From: CAXBDP01 sp041689935
GTDB taxonomy: Bacteria > Bacteroidota > Bacteroidia > Cytophagales > Cyclobacteriaceae
DNA: 64,000 bases
Direction of reading: 5' to 3'
Assembly (NCBI GenBank): GCA_041689935.1
Contig: JBDNFI010000001.1
Coordinates: 4,627-68,626 of the forward strand
A model generated the notes under the pieces. It was not told where the DNA came from. It worked only from the letters and a program-made list of their open reading frames with translations, and ran no database searches. Below are positions 8,709-17,864 of this stretch, piece by piece. The translations under genes were made by a program, and so were the position numbers. How positions within the stretch are numbered: position 1 is the first letter of the stretch; each line of letters opens with the position of its first letter.

Positions 8709-9415
8709 CTTTGGTAGATCCTTCTGCTTGATTGCATATTTGAGTTAGGCGAAGAAAAAAAATCGGCACACTTTTAAAAAATCCATCAGAGGGATATAAT
8801 CATTTTCTGCTATTTCGACCATCGCAACTTTTTAGCTGTACATGTCTTCTGCTTTGCGTTGGTGGTACGTATCTATAAATTGTTGGCGACTTCTTCTCAT
8901 AGCATATTTTGGGTTTTACCTTAGTAAAGAAGTTTGTTAAATGTTCTTTCTTGTCAGCGTTGGGCGTTCTGCTTATATCCAAAGCCCTGACATAAGATGT
9001 ATTGTGTAATCTTATAAATTTTTTGTTTACGTGGAGTCCTCGTGGAGGGTACTTTGTGACAGGTGGAGAAAATCTTTATGAAAGCTGGATGCTTAGTCAA
9101 TGATGCGGCTGTTCCATTTAAAAACCCTAATATTATCCGTCTTAGAGGAAACGACTAGCCAATTAATCACCACCAAATTCACTTTAAGCTTAGAAGGATT
9201 ATTTAATTCCTCTTCAAAAATTTCCTTGATTTTATTATCCACAGATGCTACTCCACTATACCATCGATAAAATTGATTGGCTGTAAGCAAAATTACCGGT
9301 TCCTATGGTTTCATATTCACCAGACCTTTTAAAAAATATTCATCTTTTGAGGAATAATAAAGATTAATTTCGCGTTCCTAAATTTCGAATCCAAAAAATA
9401 CAAAACCCTGCAAAA
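8709..9415. other. Gene-poor region with possible decayed coding remnants
   Basis: About 700 bases with no convincing gene. Two short minus-strand frames (8800-8982 and 9093-9290) have protein-like composition in places (for example NKIKEIFEEELNNP and KLKVNLVVINWLV) but no recognisable family and no start context. They may be remnants of decayed genes. Immediately upstream of katG there is TTTG (9346-9349) and TAATTTCG (9365-9372), a near match to a Bacteroidota promoter with a short 15-base spacer. Confidence 0.5.
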
Positions 9416-11686
9416 ATGAAAAAAATGAAGTTATTAGGTGCGTTAGTGCTAATTTCATCCACCATGATAGTAGCCTGCCAAGATCAATCCAGCCAAGAAG
9501 CCGAGCTGGACGCGTATTCGGGAGCCACGGCAAAGAGCAATGTAAATATGAGAGCGACCAGCAATAGCGATTGGTGGCCAAATCAGCTAAATCTTAGTCT
9601 TCTTCGTCAAAATTCTTCCATGTCGAACCCACTCGGGCAAGAGTTCAATTATAATGAAGAGTTCAATAGCCTCGATTACGAAGCCCTCAAAAAAGATATT
9701 GAAGCTGTGATGACTGAGTCACAAGATTGGTGGCCTGCCGATTTTGGTCATTACGGTGGTTTATTTATCAGAATGGCTTGGCATAGTGCAGGCACTTATC
9801 GTTCTGGCGATGGCCGAGGAGGTTCTCGCTCAGGTCAGCAGCGCTTTGCTCCACTAAATAGCTGGCCCGACAATGCCAATTTAGATAAGGCAAGAAGACT
9901 TCTATGGCCAATTAAGCAGAAGTATGGCAATAAAATCTCATGGGCTGATTTGATGGTGCTCACAGGAAATGTAGCCCTAGAATCTATGGGATTTGAAACC
10001 TACGGATTTGCGGGAGGAAGAGAAGATGTTTGGGAACCCGAATTGGACGTGTATTGGGGAGCCGAAGGAAAATGGCTTGATGATGCCGAACGATATTCAG
10101 GTGATCGCGAATTAGAGAATCCTCTTGCAGCGGTGCAGATGGGTTTAATTTACGTAAATCCAGAAGGGCCAAATGGAAACCCAGACCCCCAACTTGCCGC
10201 AAATGACATACGTGACACCTTTGGCCGAATGGGTATGAATGATGAAGAAACAGTTGCGCTGATTGCGGGAGGACATACATTAGGAAAAACTCACGGAGCA
10301 GGTGATGCGTCTAATGTAGGCGTGGAACCTGAAGCTGCCGATATTGCAGAGCAAGGCCTTGGATGGAAAAGCACCTATAAATCAGGAAAAGGAGCAGATG
10401 CGATAACCTCTGGATTGGAAGTGACTTGGACTTCCACCCCGGCTAAATGGAGCCACGATTACCTTACCTTCCTTTTCAAGTACGAATGGAAGCTAGACAA
10501 AAGCCCAGCTGGTGCGCATCAGTGGATAGCCATAGATGCCGAAAAAATTATTCCTGATGCATTTGACCCAGACAAAAAGCATCCTCCTTATATGTTGACG
10601 ACGGACTTATCGTTGAAAGTAGATCCGGAATATGAAAAAATCTCTCGTCGATTTCTCGAAGATCCTGCCTCATTCAATGAAGCTTTTGCAAGAGCTTGGT
10701 TCAAATTAACCCATCGGGATATGGGCCCAAAAACTACTTATTTAGGCCCGGAAGCTCCTATAGAAGACTTAATCTGGCAAGATCCTATTCCAGCGGTAAA
10801 TCATACATTGATTAATGCGCAAGATATCAATAGCCTGAAATCAAGCATTTTAACTGCTGGTTTATCCATTAGTGAGTTGGTCACTACTGCTTGGGCTTCG
10901 GCTTCGACATATAGAGAATCCGACAGAAGAGGTGGTGCAAATGGTGCAAGGATTCGATTAGCTCCTCAAAAAGATTGGGCAGTAAATAACCCTGCTCAAT
11001 TGCAAAAAGTATTGACGGCCTTGGAGAAAATCCAAAATGATTTTAACGCAAAGTCAACCAACGAAAAAGTATCAATGGCAGATATGATTGTGCTAGCGGG
11101 TAACGCTGGTGTAGAAAATGCCGCCAAGAACGCTGGCTATACGGTGAGTATCCCTTTCAACCCTGGGCGTATGGATGCTACTCAGGAACAGACAGATATT
11201 GAATCTATTGGTCTTCTTGAGCCTATGGCAGACGGGTTCAGAAATTATTTGAAAACGCAATACACCATATCCACCGAGGAATTACTGGTAGACAAAGCAC
11301 AATTGCTAACCTTGACCGTCCCAGAAATGACTGTTCTTGTTGGCGGGATGCGCTCATTGAACGCTAACTTTGATGGATCAAAACATGGCATTTTCAGTAC
11401 ACAAAGTGACCAGCTTACAAATGATTTCTTTGTGAATCTATTGGACATGAGCACAGAATGGAAAGCAATATCGGATACGAAAGAGGAGTTTGAAGGGAGT
11501 GATAGATCTACCGGAAATGTGAAGTACACAGCCACTCGCGCTGACTTGATATTTGGTTCAAACTCAGAATTGAGAGCTATAGCGGAAGTGTACGCCCAAG
11601 AGGATGCGAAGGAAAGATTTGTGAGAGATTTTGCCGTAGCATGGAATAAGGTAATGAATCTTGACCGATTTGACTTGATTTACTAA
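9416..11686 (+). CDS. katG: Catalase-peroxidase KatG with a lipoprotein signal
   Basis: 756-residue bifunctional haem catalase-peroxidase that removes hydrogen peroxide. Visible active-site residues are Arg119, Trp122 and His123 in RMAWHSAGTYR, the Tyr246 of GLIYVNPEGPNG, Met272 in RMGMNDEE (the Trp-Tyr-Met crosslink, with Tyr-to-Met spacing as in known KatG) and proximal His287 in AGGHTLGKTHG. The second, catalytically silent repeat follows, so length is normal for the family. Unusually, the first 21 residues form a lipoprotein signal, MKKMKLLGALVLISSTMIVA then Cys21 (lipobox I-V-A-C), ahead of the normal KatG start region (DWWPNQLNL). The enzyme should therefore be exported and lipid-anchored rather than cytoplasmic. 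The start could be Met1 or Met4. Two GCGGGAGG octamers lie inside. Confidence 0.95.
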   Translation: MKKMKLLGALVLISSTMIVACQDQSSQEAELDAYSGATAKSNVNMRATSNSDWWPNQLNLSLLRQNSSMSNPLGQEFNYNEEFNSLDYEALKKDIEAVMTESQDWWPADFGHYGGLFIRMAWHSAGTYRSGDGRGGSRSGQQRFAPLNSWPDNANLDKARRLLWPIKQKYGNKISWADLMVLTGNVALESMGFETYGFAGGREDVWEPELDVYWGAEGKWLDDAERYSGDRELENPLAAVQMGLIYVNPEGPNGNPDPQLAANDIRDTFGRMGMNDEETVALIAGGHTLGKTHGAGDASNVGVEPEAADIAEQGLGWKSTYKSGKGADAITSGLEVTWTSTPAKWSHDYLTFLFKYEWKLDKSPAGAHQWIAIDAEKIIPDAFDPDKKHPPYMLTTDLSLKVDPEYEKISRRFLEDPASFNEAFARAWFKLTHRDMGPKTTYLGPEAPIEDLIWQDPIPAVNHTLINAQDINSLKSSILTAGLSISELVTTAWASASTYRESDRRGGANGARIRLAPQKDWAVNNPAQLQKVLTALEKIQNDFNAKSTNEKVSMADMIVLAGNAGVENAAKNAGYTVSIPFNPGRMDATQEQTDIESIGLLEPMADGFRNYLKTQYTISTEELLVDKAQLLTLTVPEMTVLVGGMRSLNANFDGSKHGIFSTQSDQLTNDFFVNLLDMSTEWKAISDTKEEFEGSDRSTGNVKYTATRADLIFGSNSELRAIAEVYAQEDAKERFVRDFAVAWNKVMNLDRFDLIY

Positions 11687-11728
11687 ACCCTCATGCGCAC
11701 AAATGATCCATTTTAGTATACATTAATG

Positions 11729-11756
11729 AAAGCCAGTCAAATACGACTGGCTTTTT
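11729..11756 (+). terminator. Terminator after katG
   Basis: AAAGCCAGTC / GACTGGCTTT stem with loop AAATAC and a TTTTT tail, about 43 bases after the katG stop. Confidence 0.85.
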
Positions 11757-11897
11757 CATTTCACAATCATTCGGCCTATTGATGAAATCAAATTGCAATA
11801 TGTAACTCAACAGTAGCCCACGCAAAATATTCAATTAGAATTTCATCGCACCTATTTCTTCATTGAAGGAAATGAGAACTAACCCTTACCTTCACTG

Positions 11898-12779
11898 ATG
11901 AAATTTAACTTCAAAAAATTGAAAATACTTCATAAGCTTCTTTTTCTATCAGCCTTAGCCGTTTTATCTTTTTCATGCTCTTTCAAGGGAGTTCATCGGC
12001 ACAAGGATATTATCTATATGGAAAAGGGCTTTTTGAACACCTTACCAGAAAAGCAGCTCAATATCTTTTCGCCCAAGCAAGCGGATGGTCAAAATGATGT
12101 GCTCATCTTCATTCATGGTGGAAGTTGGAATTCAGGCAATAAGGATATTTACGATTTCTTAGGGAATCGCTTTGCGAAAAAAGGAATTGTCACCGTGATT
12201 ATTGATTATCCTTTGAGTCCAGAATATCAAGTACACGATATGGCTAAAGCCTCATCCCAAGCGGTGAAATGGGTGCATGAAAATATACAGGATTATGGTG
12301 GCAATCCTGATAAGATATTCGTTTCTGGACATTCGGCGGGAGGTCATTTGGCAAGCCTTATTTCCGTTCGAGATGTCTATTTCGATAGCTTGAACGTCGA
12401 AAACCCAATCAAAGGAACCGTTTTGATAGATGCAGCAGGCCTTGATATGTATTGGTTTTTGAATGAAATGAACTATCCATCAGGAAACATTTACCTCGAA
12501 GCATTTACCGAAAATCCGGCAGTTTGGAAGGACACCTCGCCTTATTACTACTTAAATGAAAACACTACACCCATGATTATCCTGATGGGAGGAAAAACAC
12601 TCCCTGGCATAGAATTAACAACCTCCCGCTTTTTGGAGGAATATAAAAAGTATGAACCTGAGCCAAATTTCCACCTTCAAAAAGGAAAAAAACATACACC
12701 CATGATTGTGCAATTCATTTATACACCCAATAGAGCTTACAAATGGATTCTGGATTTTATGGAGGAGACAAATGAATAA
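11898..12779 (+). CDS. Alpha/beta-hydrolase lipoprotein (esterase/lipase type)
   Basis: 293 residues. The N-terminal signal ends in L-S-F-S-C at about residue 27, so it is a predicted lipoprotein. The alpha/beta-hydrolase core shows the oxyanion-hole motif IFIHGGSWNSGNK, the nucleophile elbow SGHSAGGH (Ser of G-H-S-A-G-G), and a candidate catalytic His near the end (KGKKHTPMI). This places it in the BD-FAE / Est-like carboxylesterase group that acts on small esters. A true substrate cannot be inferred. Monocistronic by spacing; a GCGGGAGG copy encodes the Ala-Gly-Gly of the elbow. Confidence 0.8.
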   Translation: MKFNFKKLKILHKLLFLSALAVLSFSCSFKGVHRHKDIIYMEKGFLNTLPEKQLNIFSPKQADGQNDVLIFIHGGSWNSGNKDIYDFLGNRFAKKGIVTVIIDYPLSPEYQVHDMAKASSQAVKWVHENIQDYGGNPDKIFVSGHSAGGHLASLISVRDVYFDSLNVENPIKGTVLIDAAGLDMYWFLNEMNYPSGNIYLEAFTENPAVWKDTSPYYYLNENTTPMIILMGGKTLPGIELTTSRFLEEYKKYEPEPNFHLQKGKKHTPMIVQFIYTPNRAYKWILDFMEETNE

Positions 12780-12893
12780 ATTTACTTTCCAACTCTTCGC
12801 ATTTCTCAAACCGCAAACTAAAATTTTGTTGGTGGAAAATTCATTATTATGAAATTAATAACGGTATTGAGTGAATAATATCCCTGCATTACA

Positions 12894-12901
12894 TAATTTT
12901 G
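12894..12901 (+). promoter_or_regulatory. Probable -7 promoter element of the cyclophilin gene
   Basis: TAATTTTG matches the Bacteroidota -7 consensus TAnnTTTG, 15 bases before the start codon. The nearest upstream TTG (12867-12869) gives a 24-base spacer, longer than the usual 19-21, so confidence is moderate to low. Confidence 0.4.
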
Positions 12902-12916
12902 CAAAAAATTTAACTT

Positions 12917-13354
12917 ATGATATCAGCAACAATACATACTGCCAAAGGAGCCATGAAGGTTAATTTTTATGAGGAAGACGCTCCAGGTACGGTAGCCAAC
13001 TTTGTGAAATTAGCTAAAAATGGTTTTTACGATGGATTGAAATTCCACCGAGTTCTTCCAAATTTCGTGATTCAAGGCGGCTGTCCAAATGGAACTGGCG
13101 CGGGAGGCCCAGGGTATTCTATCGCTTGCGAACTTGATGGGGATAATCAATACCATGACCGCGGAGTATTAAGCATGGCGCATGCAGGAAAAGACACTGG
13201 CGGTTCACAATTTTTCATTTGCCATAGCCGTGAGAATACGCAACACCTCGACAGAAAACATACTTGTTTTGGAAAAGTGGTAGAGGGCGTGGACATCGTA
13301 GACCAAATACAACAAGGCGATTTGATCGAAAAAATCGAGATTCACGAGGAATAA
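12917..13354 (+). CDS. Cyclophilin-type peptidyl-prolyl isomerase
   Basis: 145-residue single-domain cyclophilin without a signal peptide, so a cytoplasmic PpiB-type enzyme. Motifs include FHRVLPNFVIQGG (with the catalytic Arg), GTGAGGPGY, LSMAHAGKDTGGSQFFI and a C-terminal block with LDRKHTCFGKVVEG. It catalyses cis/trans isomerisation at prolyl bonds during folding. It stands alone between the esterase and the FAS1 gene. Confidence 0.93.
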   Translation: MISATIHTAKGAMKVNFYEEDAPGTVANFVKLAKNGFYDGLKFHRVLPNFVIQGGCPNGTGAGGPGYSIACELDGDNQYHDRGVLSMAHAGKDTGGSQFFICHSRENTQHLDRKHTCFGKVVEGVDIVDQIQQGDLIEKIEIHEE

Positions 13355-13552
13355 ATAGCGGGTAAATTCCATCCAATTTGAATGCCTTTGACCAAAAATC
13401 TTTGTTGTACTTACTTATACGCTATTTAAGCGAAAAAACTGATAATCAAACAATTAGTTAATTACTGAACTAATTTGCCTGAAATAAAAGGAACAAAAAC
13501 GATTGAAAAAATAAATAGTAACAATTCGAACCAATCGACTATTTATTAGTTG

Positions 13553-13560
13553 TAAGTTTG
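13553..13560 (+). promoter_or_regulatory. Probable -7 promoter element of the FAS1 gene
   Basis: TAAGTTTG matches TAnnTTTG and lies 16 bases before the start codon. No perfectly spaced -33 TTG is seen. Confidence 0.4.
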
Positions 13561-13576
13561 TAACAAATTAAAAAAC

Positions 13577-14128
13577 ATGAAAAAGATCAATTTGAAGTTA
13601 ATGGCAATCGCCATCGTATTTACTGGCTCTACAATAATGAGCTGCGCTAGTGAAAATAGTGCTGAGGACGAATCAGAAACAATGGAAATGGAAGAAGTAA
13701 TGGAAATACCTGTTGAGAGCAACACGGTAGTTGACATTGCTATTGGTTCTCCAGATCATACCACGCTTGTAGCAGCAGTTACTGCAGCTGGCTTAGTAGA
13801 CGTATTATCAGGTGATGGCCCATTCACAGTTTTTGCTCCAACAAACGCAGCATTTGCTAGCTTGCCAGCAGGAACTTTAGATAATTTGTTATTACCAGAG
13901 AACAAAGAAACTCTTGCAGGTATCTTGACTTACCACGTAGTAGCTGGCAATGTGATGGCTGCTGATCTTTCTGATGGTCAAATGGTAACTACAGTAAACG
14001 GACAGCAATTAACAGTGACTATTGTTGATGGCAATGTAATGATCAACGGTGCTAAAGTAACCGCTGCCGATTTAGTTGGCACCAACGGTGTAGTACACGT
14101 AATTGATGGCGTAGTACTTCCAAAATAA
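13577..14128 (+). CDS. FAS1 (fasciclin) domain lipoprotein
   Basis: 183 residues. A lipoprotein signal ends at T-I-M-S-C (about residue 23), then an acidic, Glu/Met-rich linker (ENSAEDESETMEMEE), then one fasciclin domain (about 50-183). The FAS1 motifs are visible: FTVFAPTNAAFASLPAG (H1 region) and NGVVHVIDGVVLPK (H2 region at the extreme C-terminus). FAS1 domains mediate adhesion or ligand binding at the cell surface; the partner is unknown. A strong terminator follows. Confidence 0.9.
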   Translation: MKKINLKLMAIAIVFTGSTIMSCASENSAEDESETMEMEEVMEIPVESNTVVDIAIGSPDHTTLVAAVTAAGLVDVLSGDGPFTVFAPTNAAFASLPAGTLDNLLLPENKETLAGILTYHVVAGNVMAADLSDGQMVTTVNGQQLTVTIVDGNVMINGAKVTAADLVGTNGVVHVIDGVVLPK

Positions 14129-14149
14129 GGATTAAGAATTTACTCTAAT

Positions 14150-14178
14150 AAAAAAACCTGCTTCCAGCAGGTTTTTTT
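14150..14178. terminator. Bidirectional terminator between FAS1 gene and pruA
   Basis: AAAAAACCTGC / GCAGGTTTTTTT with loop TTCCA, with A and T runs on both sides, between two converging genes. Confidence 0.9.
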
Positions 14179-14211
14179 TATTTGTAAGCGTTTGTGATTT
14201 TAACCTTGAGT

Positions 14212-15843
14212 TCAATCTTCTCCTAGAAATGGATAACGATAATCTGTTGCAGAAACGAAAGTTTCTTTGATAGTACGAGGGCTAACCCAGCGTAGCAAGT
14301 TAATCATTGAACCCGCTTTATCATTGGTGCCGGAAGCTCTTGATCCTCCAAATGGTTGCTGCCCTACGACGGCTCCCGTTGGCTTATCATTGATATAGAA
14401 ATTCCCAGCTGCATGATTCAGCCTTTTCGTTGCCAACTCAATAGCGTATCTGTCTTGAGAGAAAATGGCTCCAGTCAAAGCATAAGGACTGGTGGAATCA
14501 AGTAATTCTAGTGTTTCTTCAAAATTATCGGCCTGATAAACATAAATGGTTAAAACTGGACCAAAAATTTCCTCGCACATGGTTACGTACATTGGATCTT
14601 TGGTAAGCAGGATGGTTGGTTCAATAAAATAGCCTTTGGATTTATCGTAATTTCCTCCTGCTATTACCTCCACCATTGGACTCTTCTTCGCATCATCAAT
14701 GTAGCGAGCAATTTTATCGAATGATTTCTCATCTATCACTGCATTTATGAAATTAGTGAAATCTTCCGTTCCACCCATTTTCATACTTGCCAAATCTTCG
14801 ACCACGTAGTCTTTTACTTCATCCCAAAGATTGGACGGGATATACGCTCTTGAGGCAGCAGAACATTTTTGTCCTTGATATTCAAATGCGCCTCTGGAAA
14901 TGGCTGTTGCAACTGCTTTGGCATTGGAAGACTTGTGTACCATGATAAAGTCCTTACCGCCTGTCTCACCTACTATACGAGGGTAGGTTTTGTACGTCTG
15001 TATGTTGTTACCGATCGTTTTCCAGATCGTTTGGAATACACCAGTACTTCCAGTAAAGTGAATCCCTGCAAAGTCGGGATGACTTAATACAATATCACCT
15101 GTAGTTGGGCCACTCACATAGATCAAGTTGATCACGCCGTCTGGTACGCCTGCCTCACGAAAAATTTCCATAAGCACATTGGCTGCATAAATTTGCGTGT
15201 GAGCGGGCTTCCAAACAACCACATTGCCCATCATTGCGCATGAAGTAGGTAGATTACCTGCAATGGCGGTGAAATTGAATGGCGTCAACGCAAAAATAAA
15301 TCCTTCCAATCCTCTTTGCTCTACGCGATTCCATACGCCAGGCGATGAAATTGGCTGCTGAGAATAGATCTCAGTCATGTATTGGACATTGAATCGTAAA
15401 AAGTCGATGAATTCACAAGCAGAGTCGATTTCGGCTTGGTAGGCACTTTTAGATTGGCCTAGCATAGTGGCCGCATTTAATTTGTCTCGATACGGCCCGG
15501 CGATTAATTCTGCCGCTTTTATAAAAATACTCGCTCTGTGCTCCCAGCCCATAGCCGCCCATGCCTCACGAGCACCCAGTGCAGCATCTATCGCCTGAGT
15601 AACATGCCCTGCGTCTCCCTCGCTAAAGGTGCCCAAAATATGTTGATGATCGTGTGGCGGCCTAATATTCACTTTTTTATCTGTAAACACTTCTTGCCCA
15701 CCAATGAACATGGGTATATCTATTTTTTTGCTACGAGCTTCCTTAAGTGCAGCTTGAAGCGATGCTCTTTCTGGACTTCCAGGAGCATAGCTTTTGATTG
15801 GTTCGTTATAAGGTTTGGGTACGTTGAAAAAGCCTGTTGACAT
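14212..15843 (-). CDS. pruA: L-glutamate gamma-semialdehyde dehydrogenase
   Basis: 543 residues, the length of ALDH4-type 1-pyrroline-5-carboxylate dehydrogenases, which convert proline-derived glutamate semialdehyde to glutamate with NAD. Motifs: FALTPFNFTAIAGNLP, VVWKPAHTQIYA, the NAD-binding FTGSTGVFQTIWKTIG, the catalytic Glu in IVGETGGKDFIMVH, the nucleophile Cys in GQKCSAASRAYIP, and the C-terminal QQPFGGSRASGTNDKAG. It is a stand-alone enzyme with no fused proline dehydrogenase. It starts with MSTGFFNVPKP. No proline dehydrogenase gene lies nearby. Confidence 0.93.
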   Translation of the reverse strand: MSTGFFNVPKPYNEPIKSYAPGSPERASLQAALKEARSKKIDIPMFIGGQEVFTDKKVNIRPPHDHQHILGTFSEGDAGHVTQAIDAALGAREAWAAMGWEHRASIFIKAAELIAGPYRDKLNAATMLGQSKSAYQAEIDSACEFIDFLRFNVQYMTEIYSQQPISSPGVWNRVEQRGLEGFIFALTPFNFTAIAGNLPTSCAMMGNVVVWKPAHTQIYAANVLMEIFREAGVPDGVINLIYVSGPTTGDIVLSHPDFAGIHFTGSTGVFQTIWKTIGNNIQTYKTYPRIVGETGGKDFIMVHKSSNAKAVATAISRGAFEYQGQKCSAASRAYIPSNLWDEVKDYVVEDLASMKMGGTEDFTNFINAVIDEKSFDKIARYIDDAKKSPMVEVIAGGNYDKSKGYFIEPTILLTKDPMYVTMCEEIFGPVLTIYVYQADNFEETLELLDSTSPYALTGAIFSQDRYAIELATKRLNHAAGNFYINDKPTGAVVGQQPFGGSRASGTNDKAGSMINLLRWVSPRTIKETFVSATDYRYPFLGED

Positions 15844-15938
15844 ATCTTATTGAGGTTTGATTGAAAACAAATTATACCACAAAGATAAGCATCTCTGTAG
15901 AGAATGTTAGAAGGAATTCGAAGGAAGGTAAAGATGTA

Positions 15939-16631
15939 TTAGAGAATTGACTTAAGCTCAGATAAATGGCCTATTTCGAAGGTTAACTCCTCCTGATGTG
16001 CTACCCGTTGTGGATTGTAATAGACTTGTCCTATTCCAGCACGCTTGGCACCAATAATGTCTGTTTGAAAATTGTCTCCAATCATCAGGCTGTTTTGAAT
16101 TCTGGCCTTTGAAACCTGCAAGGCAAACTCAAATATCTCTTTCCCGGGTTTTTTACCTCCCGCTCTTTCGGAGGTTATTACTTCATCAAAATATTTTCTA
16201 AGCCCGGATTTCTCCAATTTCACGTGCTGCACATCTTCAAAGCCATTGGTGATAATATGCAAAGAAAACTGTTCCGTCAAGTGGTCTAACAAGTCAAATG
16301 CACCATCTATTACATAAGGCTTTTGCGGACAAGTATTCACATACTCAGAAGTAAAATTTACAGGAATCAACCTTATATCAGCACCTAATTCTTCAAAAAT
16401 CCGAACGAACCGTTTTGTCCTCAGATACTCGCTGTCAATTTTGCCAATATTATAATCAGCCCAAAGTTGGTAGTTTACTTCAAAAAATTTCTCTTGTAAC
16501 GCTTCCACATCAAAAGCCACTTTTTCTTGAAGCTGATATGCCTCATAAAGCTCCTTTATGGTCTCTCTTGCGCCCTTATCGTAATCCCAAAGAGTGTGAT
16601 CTAAATCGAAAAATAGAAATTGATAGTTCAT
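15939..16631 (-). CDS. HAD-family hydrolase, YjjG-like nucleotidase
   Basis: 230 residues from the ATG at 16631 (MNYQFLFFDLDHTLWDYDK). An upstream in-frame ATG at 16709 would add 26 residues of non-conserved sequence before the HAD core, so I prefer the shorter start. HAD motif I is FDLDHTLWD, motif II is the T/S in HIITNGFEDVQ, motif III is the Lys in GGKKPGKEIF, and motif IV is MIGDNFQTDIIGAKRAG. This arrangement matches YjjG-type (subfamily IA) 5'-nucleotidases that hydrolyse non-canonical pyrimidine nucleotides; substrate is inferred from family only. It lies downstream of the ArsR-type regulator on the same strand. Confidence 0.82.
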   Translation of the reverse strand: MNYQFLFFDLDHTLWDYDKGARETIKELYEAYQLQEKVAFDVEALQEKFFEVNYQLWADYNIGKIDSEYLRTKRFVRIFEELGADIRLIPVNFTSEYVNTCPQKPYVIDGAFDLLDHLTEQFSLHIITNGFEDVQHVKLEKSGLRKYFDEVITSERAGGKKPGKEIFEFALQVSKARIQNSLMIGDNFQTDIIGAKRAGIGQVYYNPQRVAHQEELTFEIGHLSELKSIL

Positions 16632-16712
16632 GTGAAGAATGTATTTGTAGAAAAAATTGCCCGAGATCTTATTGCTATTAATAAAGCAATGGCCATTTAT
16701 ATTGTTCAATAA

Positions 16713-17099
16713 TTAATCACCTTGCCATTTGCGCGTTTCAATTTTGTTGACGGCAAGTTCTCTGTTGGAATATAAAACTTTGAAGATTTGTTGGTCTTGG
16801 ATTAGCTGTGGGTCTTTTTGGATAAAAACGAAAATTTGTCTTAAAATTTCGGATACCTCTTCTTTTATATAATAAAAAATCCACTTATCCACTCTTTTGC
16901 TATTCACCATGCCGGCGTGCTTTAGGAAGGTCAAATGGCGGGAGGTTTTAGTTTGAGTGAAGCCTAGCACCAATTCCAAATCGCTAATGCACATTTCCTT
17001 ATTATTTTCTAACAAATTGATGATACGAACTCTCGACTCTTCCGAAAGTGCTTTGAAAATTTGGATACTGTATGATAGACTTATATTCTTTAGCAGCAT
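16713..17099 (-). CDS. ArsR-family winged-helix transcriptional regulator
   Basis: 128 residues with a single winged helix-turn-helix domain: FKALSEESRVRIINLLENN (helix 1-2), DLELVLGFTQTKTSRHLTFL (recognition helix), and the wing VDKWIFYYIKEEV. No Cys pairs typical of arsenic or cadmium sensing are present, so its signal is unknown. It is divergently placed from a carboxypeptidase-D-domain protein (17166) with a 66-bp shared intergenic region, and co-oriented with the HAD gene, either of which could be its target. Confidence 0.85.
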   Translation of the reverse strand: MLLKNISLSYSIQIFKALSEESRVRIINLLENNKEMCISDLELVLGFTQTKTSRHLTFLKHAGMVNSKRVDKWIFYYIKEEVSEILRQIFVFIQKDPQLIQDQQIFKVLYSNRELAVNKIETRKWQGD

Positions 17100-17165
17100 G
17101 GGTATTTAAGATTTTTGTTTTAGGGTTCACTAACCTTTATCTTCGAACATCGTAATTTATACAAT

Positions 17166-17813
17166 ATGAACCGTAGATTCTACTTAATATTTTGTGCATT
17201 TGCTATTAACGTGCTTTTCTTAGCACCTCAGCAGGCATTTGCTCAAGATCCGCCCAAAAAAGATCCGCCTAAGGTCATTCAATTTTCAGGTGTGATTCTT
17301 AATGAAGACACCACCACCTACCTGCCAAGAGTAAATATTTATATCCCTGCTAGAGGCTTAATGACAAATTCTGACGATTTTGGCTTTTTCACTATGCCTG
17401 TTATTTCCGGAGATAGTATTGTCTTTAATATGGTTGGATTTCAAAGACAATATTTGAAGATTCCCAAAATGGACACAGATAGTTACACGGTAGTGATTGA
17501 GATGCAGCAGGATACCATTGAGTTAGATAACGTGAATGTAATGCTATTCCCAAGCGAGAGAGATTTTAAAGAACAAATTCTTGCCATGAGAGTGCCTACA
17601 GAACTTACGGATAATTTATTCACAAAAAGTATAGATCCAGAGGTGTATGACCAATATGTGCAAAACGCAACGATGTCACCGCAGATGAATTACCGATATT
17701 TTCTAGATCAGCAAAGACAAATGGCTCAAGATAGAGTGGGCCCAAGATCTTTCTCCTTCCTAAATCCATTTGCTTGGGCCGAATTTATTCGTTCCCTCAA
17801 AAAGAAAGATTAA
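17166..17813 (+). CDS. Exported protein with CarboxypepD-regulatory-like domain
   Basis: 215 residues. A signal peptide ends at QQAFAQ/DPP (about residue 27), followed by a Pro/Lys-rich linker (DPPKKDPPKV). Residues about 38-120 form a carboxypeptidase-D-regulatory-like beta-sandwich: FSGVILNEDTTTYLPRVNIY, SNDDFGFFTMPVISGDSIV-type strands and FNMVGFQRQYLKIP. In Bacteroidota this fold is often fused to TonB receptors, but here no barrel follows; the C-terminal 90 residues are unassigned. Role unknown. A terminator follows directly. Confidence 0.75.
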   Translation: MNRRFYLIFCAFAINVLFLAPQQAFAQDPPKKDPPKVIQFSGVILNEDTTTYLPRVNIYIPARGLMTNSDDFGFFTMPVISGDSIVFNMVGFQRQYLKIPKMDTDSYTVVIEMQQDTIELDNVNVMLFPSERDFKEQILAMRVPTELTDNLFTKSIDPEVYDQYVQNATMSPQMNYRYFLDQQRQMAQDRVGPRSFSFLNPFAWAEFIRSLKKKD

Positions 17814-17814
17814 A

Positions 17815-17842
17815 AAAGGCTGCCCGATTGGAGCAGCCTTTT
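17815..17842. terminator. Terminator between converging 17166 gene and htpG
   Basis: AAAGGCTGC / GCAGCCTTT stem with a nine-base loop and a T-run, one base after the stop codon. A/T runs on both sides suggest bidirectional use. Confidence 0.85.
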
Positions 17843-17864
17843 ATGTATGATTCATCAAACTTAT

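Noticed and set aside
9093..9290. 65-codon minus-strand frame before katG
   Set aside because: Some protein-like stretches, but no family, no ribosome start context and no extension upstream; kept only as a possible decayed remnant.
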